This document shows, one piece after another, positions 35,177 to 44,067 of a stretch of DNA of 64,000 bases. The notes below the pieces were generated by a model. It made no database searches. It was given only the letters and a program-made list of their open reading frames with translations, and was not told the origin of the DNA. Source of the stretch: Bacteroidota bacterium (GTDB taxonomy: Bacteria > Bacteroidota > Bacteroidia > 2-12-FULL-35-15); contig CANNHN010000002.1 in the NCBI GenBank assembly GCA_947504725.1, positions 1-64,000 on the forward strand, in the 5' to 3' direction. Position numbers and translations under genes: made by a program. Every line of letters starts with the position of its first letter. Positions within the stretch are counted from its first letter, which is position 1.

Positions 35177-35725
35177 ATGAAAAAACTTACTCAAGACGAA
35201 TACAACCAACTACCAATTCGCGGTAAAGGCCGAAGCTCACACGTTTTTAACTCCATTGTAAATCTTCAAATTGGAGAAGCACTATTAATAGAGAAAAACG
35301 ACTGGAAAAGGAAAGCTAGTCCGAGTACCTTGGTTCGTTATATCGAAAAAAATCATGATATGCGATTTACTTGTGGTTCACTGGCTGGAGGAAATGGCTG
35401 GGCAGTTAGAAGGATTGGTGAAATAAAAAATGAAACAATAAAAGTTGAAGCGCCAGTTCAAGTTCAGTCAATGAACAAGACTACTGATGCTGATGCTGAT
35501 CGATTACAATTAAAATCTGATCTAGTTGTTTTTTACTTGGGACGAATGGCTTTTCATAAAATTGAACGTATTGAAGATTCTATAAAAGCATCTGTCGGTC
35601 ACTTTTGGAAAAGCGATAGCAACATAGTTAAAGAACTATTTGGTGAGATTATTAAAAGTCTTGAAGAACAAGGTCATATTGTGATTGAAAATGGCAAGAC
35701 ATATATTCCGTTGCGCAGAAATTAG
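35177..35725 (+). CDS. Two-part protein of unknown function (182 residues)
   Basis: The N-terminal part (about 1-75) contains PIRGKGRSSHVFNSIVNLQIGEALLIEKNDW and STLVRYIEKNHDMRF....GGNGWAVRRI. This pattern looks like a conserved small domain that I recall from uncharacterised Bacteroidota proteins. After a linker (about 76-105), a C-terminal helical part (about 108-182) has FYLGRMAFHKIERIEDSIKASVGHFW and ends basic (YIPLRRN), and may be a winged helix. There is no signal peptide. DNA or nucleic-acid binding is possible but unproven. Its stop overlaps the convergent CHAT gene by 4 nt. Confidence 0.6.
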   Translation: MKKLTQDEYNQLPIRGKGRSSHVFNSIVNLQIGEALLIEKNDWKRKASPSTLVRYIEKNHDMRFTCGSLAGGNGWAVRRIGEIKNETIKVEAPVQVQSMNKTTDADADRLQLKSDLVVFYLGRMAFHKIERIEDSIKASVGHFWKSDSNIVKELFGEIIKSLEEQGHIVIENGKTYIPLRRN

Positions 35726-38556
35726 TTACCAATCAATACAAAAGCACCCCAATAGAATGGTTCTTTGTATTTTAATTTGATTTGCTTTTGTGCTTTTATG
35801 AATGCGTCTTGTTTGTTTCCTGAAATAACATAATTTTTATAAAAATTTGTCATTAATTCCATTGTTGCATCATCGCTTACTTGCCACAAACTCATAATAA
35901 TAGCTTTTGCACCAGCAACTTGAAAAGCTCGTTGTAAACCATACACCCCTTCTCCTGCTTTTATGTCTCCTAAACCTGTTTCACAAGCACTTAATACAAC
36001 CAATTGTGTATTATCAAGCGACATATTCATTGTTTCATAAGCCGTTAATATTCCATTGTCTTTATTAGACAAATCACTTGTTCCATCAAACACTTGTTCG
36101 CAATTCGCCAAAAGTAAACCAGATCGATGCAATGGATTGTTTTTTGCTTTTGAAGTTTCTATACCTAAAACTTTTTCATCTTCTATTGCATTTGTATTTG
36201 CCAAAAAGAAACCATGAGTTGCAATATGCAAAACACCTGTTTTCGACAACTTCACGTTCGTTTCTGTTGCTTCCAGGCCTTGAAAGACTGTAGTCTTGTA
36301 GTTGTTTGTTTTTAAAATTGGGTTAATGTTATCGATTTCCTTTTTCGTTCCAGGTAAGGCAGGAATAATTCCTTCTGAACCATAATTAGGAAAACCAAAT
36401 AATGTTGCTGTCTTGATTGCGCCATTTAGTGGCGCTTTTTTCAAAAGAATAACATCCTTTGAATTGGTAACTAAAACAAGGTTTTTTGTATCAATCAAAT
36501 ATTTTCCTGTTGCATCCTTTAGTGTATTTAAACTAATTTGATTGTATGCCCCATCCAATGAAATATAAATAGTCTTTTTTCCCGCTATTGCTTTGTCAAT
36601 CTCAGCCCAAAACTTTCCGTACGAATCAGTATCTTGTTTTAAGTTTTTTACATTCCCTCTGTAATACTTAATATCAAAGGACTCCAACTCAACGCCATTC
36701 TTGTTAACTAACAAAACTGGTTGTGTAGCATTTTGTGTTAACACCAACGTTGTATAATATATTTCTTTTGTAAAAACACCATTGTATTTATTAAATTCAA
36801 TAATATCTACAATTGCTTCATCAGGCGCCAACAATTTTTCTAAATCCGAAAATGTTGTTGACCCTCCAGAATATCTTTCTTTAAAGGCATTCGACTGCGA
36901 TGATAATGTTTTCTCCAACGAGTTGGTTTCTCTTTCTAAAGAATCTAGATTAATTTTTTCGTCCACCAATTCTTCTTTTGATAAAGTATACAAACGAGCC
37001 AATAATTCTTTTTGATCAAGCCATTGCGTATACAGGCCTTTTAATTCCTCGTTTCCACCAGACAAAATTGCGTTCTTTACTTTATTTGTTGAACTCAATA
37101 ACAATGCTTTCGTTTTTAATTGATAATTGAACATTTGCCCTACAAGCTCAGGATTAGAAGCACTTCCATCTACAACAAAAGAGTTAAATCGCTGTAATCG
37201 CGGGAAAATTTTATCCCAGAATTTTCCTTTTTCACTTTCACTCATCGGAGCAAAATAAGTATCAATGTATTTCATTGTAGCATCCATTACAATTGTATAA
37301 TTGACTGCTGCATCTTTAATGTTATTTTTCTGCCATTGTAGAATTGCTAAATCTTCTAATGAGCGAATGTAATCAGGATGTGTTTTTCCTAGTAATTCAC
37401 CTCTCATTTTCTCAGCACTCACTAAAAGCGGCTCTGCTTCAGTAAGCTTATTATTCATTCGGTAATAGTTTCCTAAATCAACTGTAGTTGCAATCGTTGC
37501 AGGATGTTTTTCTCCTAATTTTTTCTTGTAAATATCTTGCGCTTCTTTCAATAATGTTTCTACTTCTGTTGTTTTACCCATTTGTAAATACAAAGAAGCC
37601 AATCCTCTTTTCAGATAAGCGTAGTCTGGATGATTTTTCCCTAATTTTTTCTCTTTTAGTTTAATTGCATTTAAATAAATCGTTTCAGATTCGGGCAATT
37701 TACCCATATCTTGATATAGCAGTGCAAGATTAATAGTCAAACGGATGTAATTGCTAGACGATTCTTTTAATTGATCTTTCGTAATAGCTAAAACTTCATT
37801 CATCAATTTTTCAGCATCTGAATTCCTACCTAATAATTGTAACAACATCGCTTTATTATTTAAAGCAATTGCATACGGAACGGACGTTTTCCCAAGTGCC
37901 GAACCATTATCTTCAATTGCTTTATTAATAAGCTCTTCCGCTTCGTTGTATTTCCCTTCATCTTTTAATAAAACGGCTTTATTGTTTTCAGAAGCAGCGT
38001 ATGCAGCTGATTTTTCATCCAAACTTTTACGCAAAGCCAATGCTAAATCTGAATGTTTTTCGGCTTTTGTATATCTCCCAGTTGTTTGATACAAAAGAGC
38101 TAAATTGCTTTCTGCTAGAGCGTAATCAGCCGTACGAGTTGCTCCATTTTTTTCATAAATAAACATTGCTTGTTTAAAATTAAACTCCGCAGTGCGAAAT
38201 TTATTTGTCGCAAAAGCAAGTTCTCCGGAATTATTAAAATTTTTACCTCTATCAACTGTCAAATCCTTATCATCTTTATTTGTGCCTACTTTATAACCTT
38301 CTATCATAGTATTCTTAAGCCTATCTGATTTTTCCTTTGTTTCAAACAGGCCTGCATTGTCACTAAATGAGATAGCATAATTAAAATTAGATTCGTCATA
38401 TTCTTTTCGAGAATCATCCATTTTTTTCTCTCCTGCATCCTTTGTTTTTTGAATGGCATCTTGTTTTACTCTGTTGAGAGAGCCTTTCAAGTCAATTTGA
38501 GAAAAGGAAACTATGGAAATGGAAATAGCAATTAATAAAAAAAGTACTTTTTTCAT
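35722..38556 (-). CDS. Exported TPR-CHAT protein (caspase-like peptidase fold)
   Basis: The 944-residue protein has a signal peptide (MKKVLFLLIAISISIVSFSQ), then about eight TPR units of the kinesin-light-chain type (about 100-440, for example YAIALNNKAMLLQLLGRNSDAEKLMNE). A helical linker leads to a C-terminal CHAT domain (about 610-944). The CHAT catalytic pair is intact: His781 in LHIATHGFFL and Cys858 in LVVLSACETGLG. SLWQVSDDATMELM and FYWGAFVLIGN close the domain. CHAT proteins are clan CD peptidases related to caspases and separase. The known bacterial ones act in the cytoplasm, whereas this one is predicted to be exported. An upstream TAACTTCG (near 38588) is a one-mismatch -7 box. 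Confidence 0.9.
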   Translation of the reverse strand: MKKVLFLLIAISISIVSFSQIDLKGSLNRVKQDAIQKTKDAGEKKMDDSRKEYDESNFNYAISFSDNAGLFETKEKSDRLKNTMIEGYKVGTNKDDKDLTVDRGKNFNNSGELAFATNKFRTAEFNFKQAMFIYEKNGATRTADYALAESNLALLYQTTGRYTKAEKHSDLALALRKSLDEKSAAYAASENNKAVLLKDEGKYNEAEELINKAIEDNGSALGKTSVPYAIALNNKAMLLQLLGRNSDAEKLMNEVLAITKDQLKESSSNYIRLTINLALLYQDMGKLPESETIYLNAIKLKEKKLGKNHPDYAYLKRGLASLYLQMGKTTEVETLLKEAQDIYKKKLGEKHPATIATTVDLGNYYRMNNKLTEAEPLLVSAEKMRGELLGKTHPDYIRSLEDLAILQWQKNNIKDAAVNYTIVMDATMKYIDTYFAPMSESEKGKFWDKIFPRLQRFNSFVVDGSASNPELVGQMFNYQLKTKALLLSSTNKVKNAILSGGNEELKGLYTQWLDQKELLARLYTLSKEELVDEKINLDSLERETNSLEKTLSSQSNAFKERYSGGSTTFSDLEKLLAPDEAIVDIIEFNKYNGVFTKEIYYTTLVLTQNATQPVLLVNKNGVELESFDIKYYRGNVKNLKQDTDSYGKFWAEIDKAIAGKKTIYISLDGAYNQISLNTLKDATGKYLIDTKNLVLVTNSKDVILLKKAPLNGAIKTATLFGFPNYGSEGIIPALPGTKKEIDNINPILKTNNYKTTVFQGLEATETNVKLSKTGVLHIATHGFFLANTNAIEDEKVLGIETSKAKNNPLHRSGLLLANCEQVFDGTSDLSNKDNGILTAYETMNMSLDNTQLVVLSACETGLGDIKAGEGVYGLQRAFQVAGAKAIIMSLWQVSDDATMELMTNFYKNYVISGNKQDAFIKAQKQIKLKYKEPFYWGAFVLIGN

Positions 38557-38622
38557 AATATTTGGGGATAATTAATTTCGTATCGAAGTTAGGGAAAAGT
38601 GCATTTGTTTACACAAAAACAA

Positions 38623-39231
38623 TCACAAAGTCTCAAACACATAACCTTTCTCTTTCGCGAATTGAATAAATTTCGGCAAAGCATATTCCATGTTTTTTTG
38701 AGCTTTGTGGCTGTCGTGAAACACAATGATAGAGCCATTTCTAATGTTATCTACCACATTTTTCAAACATTGCTCTGGACTTGTCTTTTTATCATAATCG
38801 CCACTTAACACATCCCACATAATCACTGAATACTGTTTATTGATGAGTGTTAGTTGTGAATTTTTTATTCTTCCGTAAGGCGGACGAAATAATTTAGAAT
38901 TTACCACCTCCGCACATTTGATTACATTCTTAACATATTGAATTCCGTGAGTATTCCATCCTTTTAAATGGTTATAGGTGTGATTCCCTACCGCATGTTT
39001 TTCATCTAAAACTCTTTGATAAATCTCTGGGTTTTTAGCAACATTTTCTCCTACACAAAAAAAAGTAGCTTTAATGTTTTCGTTTTTTAATACATCTAAA
39101 ACCCAAGGAGTAATAACAGGGACAGGCCCATCATCAAAAGTTAAGAATATTTTTTTTTCAACTGTGGGAACTCTCCAAATTGCTTTTGGATAAATTTTTC
39201 GAAGTAGATATGTCGGACGAACTATATACAC
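38623..39231 (-). CDS. Polysaccharide deacetylase (NodB domain)
   Basis: A 202-residue carbohydrate esterase family 4 protein. The motifs are FLTFDDGPVP (motif 1, about 29-38), HAVGNHTYNH (motif 2, metal-binding HxxxH, about 76-85), FRPPYGR (about 115-121) and IIVFHDSHKA (about 168-177). It would remove N-acetyl groups from peptidoglycan or another glycan. There is no clear signal peptide, so it may be cytoplasmic or exported otherwise. The start codon is GTG at 39231, and the stretch YIVRPTYLLRKIYPKAIWRVP is usual for Bacteroidota homologues. Confidence 0.9.
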   Translation of the reverse strand: MYIVRPTYLLRKIYPKAIWRVPTVEKKIFLTFDDGPVPVITPWVLDVLKNENIKATFFCVGENVAKNPEIYQRVLDEKHAVGNHTYNHLKGWNTHGIQYVKNVIKCAEVVNSKLFRPPYGRIKNSQLTLINKQYSVIMWDVLSGDYDKKTSPEQCLKNVVDNIRNGSIIVFHDSHKAQKNMEYALPKFIQFAKEKGYVFETL

Positions 39232-39254
39232 GATTAAAAATTTGATGTAAATAA

Positions 39255-39287
39255 AAAAATGCTCTTGAGCAATTCAAGAGCATTTTT
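39255..39287 (-). terminator. Intrinsic terminator of the DUF2723 gene
   Basis: A 14-bp stem (aaaaatgctcttga with tcaagagcattttt, 5-nt loop) is followed on the minus strand by seven T. It lies 11 nt past the stop codon at 39298. Confidence 0.9.
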
Positions 39288-39297
39288 AGAATAAATT

Positions 39298-42200
39298 TTA
39301 TTGCTGTCTGCCTCTGTTCGGCATTGGCAAACCGTAATCTTGCACCACTTTCATGTAGCGCTCTTGGAAATTTTTCGTTAACGCTTCTTGTTTAAAGTAA
39401 CCAGAAAACGATACCAATTGTTCCATAATACCTTGTGCTTGTTTCAATTCACTTCCATACGCGCCAATTTCTTTTCTATCTAAAGAATAAATGTAATTAA
39501 TGTTGTTTTCATAATTATCAAACAACGTTTTCGCTAACGCATTTGCTTTATCATTTGCTCCTGCTTGATAATAGGCAAAAACAACTGAGTACAACGTTCC
39601 ATCAATCGGACAGTTTTCAAAAGGAGTAACCTCAATACATTTATCTAGCACTTTTATTGCTTTATCCTTTTTGCCTTCTTCAACCAAAGCAGAAGCAAGT
39701 GTTCCAGCTCTTTGACGAATATTTAACACACAAGAACTTAAGAAAACGTTATCAAGGAATGTTTCTTTATTTTCCATTCCTCCCCATTTAAATTTGTTCA
39801 TGAAATTATCATACATAATTTCAGTAGCAACACGTGTTTCTTGCTGTCCTTCTTCATCATTTTGTTTCACAGGAACTAAACGATAAGCTAATCCTTCCAA
39901 TTGTAAGTATGGAGCTAAGTTCAAATAAGAACTTGCTGGAGCTGTAGCAGCAAAGTAAATTGGACGCTTCCAATTATTTTGAGCCAACAAATCCAAAATC
40001 ATCAAATCATTTTTCTGTAAATAACTTGCAGAAGAAGTTCCTGGAACAGATGGTGACCAGTCGATACTTTTAACAATACGGCTTGCTAATGCTTTTGGAA
40101 CAGTTCCATTATTCACAACAGTTGCGCTATCCACAGGAATGCTCATGTTTTTTGTTGGGAAGAAATTGTACCAAGTATCTTTTGAAACTTGAAGGGTGTG
40201 ATCTAAATCATCTTGTTTTACAAAGTCAATTAAATCTTTTACGTTAATATAACCTTCAATTTGTTTTCCTTGATAATTACTAAACAAAACTGCTTCACGT
40301 GTTCCTTGACGATATTGCCATTTTGTAAATGAAAAAGGCACAGGATCTGAATCATACGCTTTGTGAACCATTTGATCGATGTACCAATCAGTATTCAAGA
40401 GTTCCAAACACACAACACGCACATCGGTACGAATACCTTCAACTTCTTGAGCATACCAAAGTGGGAACGTATCGTTATCACCATTGGTAAATAAAATAGC
40501 ATTGGGAGCACAAGAATTCAAATAGTTTGCAGCAAAGTCTCTTGCAATATATCTACCAGAACGATCATGGTCATCCCACTCTTCTTTTGCCATGATTGTT
40601 GGAACAGCCAACATACAAAGAACAGTTGCACCAATTGCACTCGTGGTTCTGTTCATGAATTTTGCAAGAAAATCAAAAATCGCTAACACACCAATTCCTA
40701 TCCAAAAGGCGAATGCATAAAACGAAGCGGCATACGCATAATCACGTTCACGCGGCTCCATTGGTTTTTGATTTAAATAAACAACAATAGCGATCCCGGT
40801 AAAGAAAAATAATAATCCTATAACAGCAGCGTTGCGTTTATCTTTTTTGATGTGATAATACAATCCAATCAATCCAAGAATGAATGGCAAACCAAACAAA
40901 ACATTTTTAGCTTTGTTATTATCTGCACCATCTGGTAATCCTTTTTGAACACCAATTTGAGGATTTTCCAAAATCGGTAATCCACTCATCCAATTTCCGT
41001 CAGTTGCATTTCCGTGACCTTGAATATCGTTTTGACGACCAACAAAGTTCCACAAGAAATAACGCGAATACATTTGTCCGATTTGATATTTGAAAAAGAA
41101 TTTTAAATTTTCTCCAAATGTTGGAATTTCTTTAGAAACATGTTCACCCGTTTGAGGATCACGAATTGTTTTGTGTTTATAATTTTTAGGATCAGTCCAC
41201 CTGCGATAACCCGCTACGTGCTGTGATTGGTCGCTCCACATACGAGGAAAAATAGTGCAAAAATCTTTATCGTAAACACGAATCGCACCTTTACGAGCAT
41301 CGCTCACAATGTATTCTCCTTTTTTAAAATCTTGAACATAAACAGGATTTCCATCTTCGTCATCCACTGCTGGAGCTGAATAATATTGACCATACAAAAT
41401 TGGCCAAGTACCATATTGCTCACGATTTAAGTAGGATAATAAGTTAACTGCGTTTTCAGGATTGTTTTCATCCATTGGTGGGTTTGCCTGTGAACGAATA
41501 ACTAATATTAAGAAAGAAGAATATCCGATTAAGATTACAGTAAAACAAAGAATAACTGTATTCATAACTGGCTTAACTTTTTTAGCTGTGTAGCTTAACC
41601 CCCAAACAATTCCAGCAATCAATAAAACACCGTACATAATTGTACCGCTGTTGAAAGGCATGCCTAAGCTATTTACTGCAAACAACTCCATTTTAGCGGC
41701 CATTTTCACAATCAAAGGAATAACACCAGCCTGGATTCCACCAAGGATAACTATGGAAATAATTCCCGTAAGAATTAACCCATTGCGAGTAACTTTATCT
41801 TGTCGTTTGAAATAATAAATAAATACGATTGCAGGAATAGCCACCAAGTTTAATAAATGGACCCCGATAGATAAACCAATTAAATATGCGATAAGGATAA
41901 TCCAACGATCAGCGTGTGGGTTTTCATCCACTTCACGTTCCCATTTTAAGATACACCAAAAAACAATAGCAGTAAAGAAACTTGACATCGCATAAACCTC
42001 TCCCTCAACAGCCGAAAACCAAAATGAATCACTAAAAGTATAAGCCAAAGCGCCAACTGCACCTGCTCCGAAAACAGCATACATATTTGCAGTAGTGAAT
42101 TCGCCTCCTTTAGCAACAATTTTACGAGCTAAAGCCGTTATTGACCAGAATAAGAAAAGAATAGTGAATGCACTACATAATGCTGACATTGCATTGATCA

Positions 42201-42441
42201 TCATCCCCACCTTAGAAACATCACCAAAAGCAAATAAACTAAAGAAACGACCAATCAAAACAAACAATGGCGCACCAGGAGGGTGCCCTACTTCCAATTT
42301 ATAAGCACAAGCAATATATTCACCACAATCCCAAAAGGAAGCGGTAGATTCCATTGTACTTAAATAAGTGAAGGCTGCAATAAGGAATACAAACCAACCG
42401 ATAATATTATTAAGACGCTGATAACTAGAGGTATTATTCAT
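39298..42441 (-). CDS. DUF2723 multi-pass membrane protein (PMT-like glycosyltransferase)
   Basis: The 1047-residue protein has about a dozen membrane helices in residues 10-620 and a soluble C-terminal part (about 640-1047). The N-terminus (FLIAAFTYLSTMESTASFWDCGEYIACAYKLEVGHPPGAPLFVLIGRFFSL) is the DUF2723 signature. Its Trp-Asp-Cys-Gly-Glu motif replaces the Asp-Glu pair of protein O-mannosyltransferases. The family is thought to be a GT-C lipid-linked glycosyltransferase, in line with O-glycosylation of exported Bacteroidota proteins. The soluble part includes NGDNDTFPLWYAQEVEGIRTDVRVV and ends in TPR-like helices. It has its own terminator and a TATCTTCG box upstream (one mismatch). Confidence 0.92.
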   Translation of the reverse strand: MNNTSSYQRLNNIIGWFVFLIAAFTYLSTMESTASFWDCGEYIACAYKLEVGHPPGAPLFVLIGRFFSLFAFGDVSKVGMMINAMSALCSAFTILFLFWSITALARKIVAKGGEFTTANMYAVFGAGAVGALAYTFSDSFWFSAVEGEVYAMSSFFTAIVFWCILKWEREVDENPHADRWIILIAYLIGLSIGVHLLNLVAIPAIVFIYYFKRQDKVTRNGLILTGIISIVILGGIQAGVIPLIVKMAAKMELFAVNSLGMPFNSGTIMYGVLLIAGIVWGLSYTAKKVKPVMNTVILCFTVILIGYSSFLILVIRSQANPPMDENNPENAVNLLSYLNREQYGTWPILYGQYYSAPAVDDEDGNPVYVQDFKKGEYIVSDARKGAIRVYDKDFCTIFPRMWSDQSQHVAGYRRWTDPKNYKHKTIRDPQTGEHVSKEIPTFGENLKFFFKYQIGQMYSRYFLWNFVGRQNDIQGHGNATDGNWMSGLPILENPQIGVQKGLPDGADNNKAKNVLFGLPFILGLIGLYYHIKKDKRNAAVIGLLFFFTGIAIVVYLNQKPMEPRERDYAYAASFYAFAFWIGIGVLAIFDFLAKFMNRTTSAIGATVLCMLAVPTIMAKEEWDDHDRSGRYIARDFAANYLNSCAPNAILFTNGDNDTFPLWYAQEVEGIRTDVRVVCLELLNTDWYIDQMVHKAYDSDPVPFSFTKWQYRQGTREAVLFSNYQGKQIEGYINVKDLIDFVKQDDLDHTLQVSKDTWYNFFPTKNMSIPVDSATVVNNGTVPKALASRIVKSIDWSPSVPGTSSASYLQKNDLMILDLLAQNNWKRPIYFAATAPASSYLNLAPYLQLEGLAYRLVPVKQNDEEGQQETRVATEIMYDNFMNKFKWGGMENKETFLDNVFLSSCVLNIRQRAGTLASALVEEGKKDKAIKVLDKCIEVTPFENCPIDGTLYSVVFAYYQAGANDKANALAKTLFDNYENNINYIYSLDRKEIGAYGSELKQAQGIMEQLVSFSGYFKQEALTKNFQERYMKVVQDYGLPMPNRGRQQ

Positions 42442-42580
42442 ATTTTTTGCTTTATATAACGCTTGCGAAGATAATTAATAAAATGAACTGGGTTGACATT
42501 TAAGCACTAAAAAATGTTAAACAAAGCTAAGGCTGGAAAAGGTTCGGAGCAGAAAAAACTCCTCCAAATTCAAATAAATT

Positions 42581-42610
42581 TTTGAGGGTTGAATAAATTT
42601 ATTATTTTTG
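42581..42610 (+). promoter_or_regulatory. Consensus promoter of tRNA-Gln
   Basis: TTTG at 42581-42584 and TATTTTTG at 42603-42610 are 18 nt apart, matching the Bacteroidota -33/-7 consensus. The tRNA starts 31 nt downstream. Confidence 0.75.
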
Positions 42611-42640
42611 CAACCCTAATTGCCGAGAGGTAATTAAAAT

Positions 42641-42713
42641 TGTCCGATGGTGTAACTGGCAACACGTCTGTTTTTGGTACAGAAGAGTCTAGGTTCGAGC
42701 CCTAGTCGGACAA
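42641..42713 (+). tRNA. trnQ: tRNA-Gln (TTG anticodon)
   Basis: The acceptor stem tgtccga pairs with tcggaca (42706-42712), with discriminator A at 42713. The anticodon stem tctgt/acaga encloses the 7-nt loop ttttggt, giving anticodon TTG (codon CAA). The T-arm ctagg-ttcgagc-cctag is intact. The CCA end is not encoded. Its 3' part is the left attachment site of the integrated element that follows. Confidence 0.97.
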
Positions 42714-42714
42714 C
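42691..42714 (+). repeat. attL: 3' end of tRNA-Gln
   Basis: These 24 nt (aggttcgagc...ctagtcggacaac) match attR at 48366-48389 in 21 positions. The last 13 nt (ctagtcggacaac) are identical. Confidence 0.88.
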
Positions 42715-42726
42715 ACTCAAAATGCG

Positions 42727-42766
42727 AAACCCCTTGTAATACAACATGTTACAAGGGGTTTTTGTT
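42727..42766 (+). terminator. Element-borne terminator after tRNA-Gln
   Basis: A perfect 13-bp stem (aaaccccttgtaa / ttacaaggggttt, 9-nt loop) followed by ttttgttt lies 14 nt past the tRNA. It is inside the element, so it replaces the chromosomal terminator that is now 5.7 kb away. Confidence 0.88.
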
Positions 42767-42770
42767 TGCC

Positions 42771-42792
42771 GTTGTCGGTTCGGTTGTCGGTT
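42771..42792 (+). repeat. Left arm-type repeats (2 x gttgtcggtt)
   Basis: Two direct copies of gttgtcggtt lie at 42771-42780 and 42783-42792, with a 12-nt period. The same 12-nt spacing is seen at the right end (48239 and 48251). Confidence 0.8.
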
Positions 42793-42816
42793 TCTTAATG
42801 TTAATTTAATTTGAAT

Positions 42817-42824
42817 TACATTTG
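42817..42824 (+). promoter_or_regulatory. -7 promoter box for the element cargo gene
   Basis: TACATTTG fits TAnnTTTG and is followed by ctaaa, 16 nt before the ATG at 42841. The -33 position falls at the edge of the arm-type repeats. Confidence 0.55.
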
Positions 42825-42840
42825 CTAAAACTCAGATAAT

Positions 42841-43356
42841 ATGAAAAAAATACTTTTAATTCTAATAGTTCTAATTGCTCCTTTTAGATTATTGACAGCT
42901 CAAAATCTAAAGGCTCTAGATGAAAAAAATGGTTTTAGGGATTATAAATTTGGAGACAGTCTATCTAAGTTTGCAAACTTAAATCTCATAGAGGCAACTA
43001 AGGATAGTTTAACAGGGTACTATATCAAAACAGATGACAAATTAACAATTGGAGAGAATGCTGTCGAAATTATATACGCGTTTTATAGAGGTCAACTTTA
43101 CTCAGTAATTATAAAGACAAAAGGTTATATTAATAGCAGAGGGTTGTTAAAAACCATAGAAGAATTATACGGAAAAGGCTATCAAAGTAATCAGTATATG
43201 GAAAAGTATTATTGGTTTGGAAAAGAATGCACAGCATCCTACGATGAAAATTCAGCAACCCACGATGCGAGAGTTTACTTCAACTCTAAAAAAATTAGCG
43301 AAGTGATTAAAACAGAATCTGAACAAAAGACCAAAAATGCTACAAAAGATATGTAG
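42841..43356 (+). CDS. Secreted protein of unknown function, element cargo
   Basis: The 171-residue protein has a signal peptide (MKKILLILIVLIAPFRLLTAQ). The mature part contains NGFRDYKFGDSLSKFANL and GYYIKTDDKLTIGENAVEIIYAFYRGQLYSVIIKTKG. These make an alpha/beta pattern in which the first segment reads like 'G..G.KFGDSL..F' of small periplasmic proteins. I recognise no family. It is the only plus-strand gene of the element and lies beside attL, the usual place for accessory cargo. It converges on the HTH gene with only 2 nt between the stops. Confidence 0.75.
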   Translation: MKKILLILIVLIAPFRLLTAQNLKALDEKNGFRDYKFGDSLSKFANLNLIEATKDSLTGYYIKTDDKLTIGENAVEIIYAFYRGQLYSVIIKTKGYINSRGLLKTIEELYGKGYQSNQYMEKYYWFGKECTASYDENSATHDARVYFNSKKISEVIKTESEQKTKNATKDM

Positions 43357-43358
43357 TT

Positions 43359-44006
43359 TTAAGGATTATTCAATAACCTTTCAACCTGAATTAATTTTTT
43401 AGGCTCTAATTTCATTATCTGCTCTTGACTTATTGTAAGTCCGTTTATCTGAATAAAATTGTTTTGAGTGTTTATGGTAGTATTACCAGTCAATCCATTC
43501 ATATTACCCATAAATTCTAAGTAGAGTTTACAGGCTCTAATATCCCCACTAACAGCGAATGTAAAAACTCTTGCTAAAACTTTTGCAGTCATAAATTTAA
43601 ACTGTTCAACTTCTAGTAAATATATAGGGTTGCTAGTATATTCTTTTAAATGTTTATCAATTGTCGGTCTACTCAACCCTGTATGTTTTGCAAGTTCTAC
43701 TTTTGAAGGCATACGTCCGTACTCTTGCATTAATGTAGAAATGGCATTCGTTATATGGCTGTGGTTATATTCCCAAAAATGACAACTTAACTCATTACTC
43801 ATTATTAATTCAAATTGTTTTATTAAGGCATCTCTTTCCAATCCTTTTAAATTAATTAATTTAACATTTACTTCCTTCATAAATGCCTTTCTTTCTATCT
43901 CTGTTAGAACATCAAGGTCTTCGTGAGTAATTTGTTTTAAAATCCAAAGATTGTTTTTCTTTAATTCGAATTTTGTAAACTTTTGTAAACCCTTTTTCTT
44001 TTCCAT
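43359..44006 (-). CDS. HTH protein, possibly terminase-small-subunit-like
   Basis: From the ATG at 44006 it is 215 residues. A helix-turn-helix lies near 104-128 (RMPSKVELAKHTGLSRPTIDKHLKEY). It is followed by VEQFKFMTAKVLARVFTFAVSGDIRACKLYLEFMGNMNG, whose 'SGD.RA.KLYLE..G' wording resembles HTH proteins of the phage small-terminase (phBC6A51-like) group. The C-terminus is NTQNNFIQINGLTISQEQIMKL, also like the tails of those proteins. It could be a DNA-packaging recognition protein or only a regulator. The frame extends to a TTG at 44033. The Rep-like gene precedes it by 61 nt. Confidence 0.65.
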   Translation of the reverse strand: MEKKKGLQKFTKFELKKNNLWILKQITHEDLDVLTEIERKAFMKEVNVKLINLKGLERDALIKQFELIMSNELSCHFWEYNHSHITNAISTLMQEYGRMPSKVELAKHTGLSRPTIDKHLKEYTSNPIYLLEVEQFKFMTAKVLARVFTFAVSGDIRACKLYLEFMGNMNGLTGNTTINTQNNFIQINGLTISQEQIMKLEPKKLIQVERLLNNP

Positions 44007-44067
44007 TTTATTGCTATTTGTTTTTATTATCAATTAATACACGCGTGAACAGATTGTGCAATATCAA

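Noticed and set aside
35177-38556. CHAT gene and neighbour as a CRISPR-linked or gasdermin defence pair
   Set aside because: There is no gasdermin-like, CRISPR or effector gene beside them, the two genes are convergent, and the CHAT protein is exported.
42841-43356. Anti-phage or toxin role for the element cargo gene
   Set aside because: The protein has a signal peptide and no recognised toxin or defence motif, so no function is claimed.
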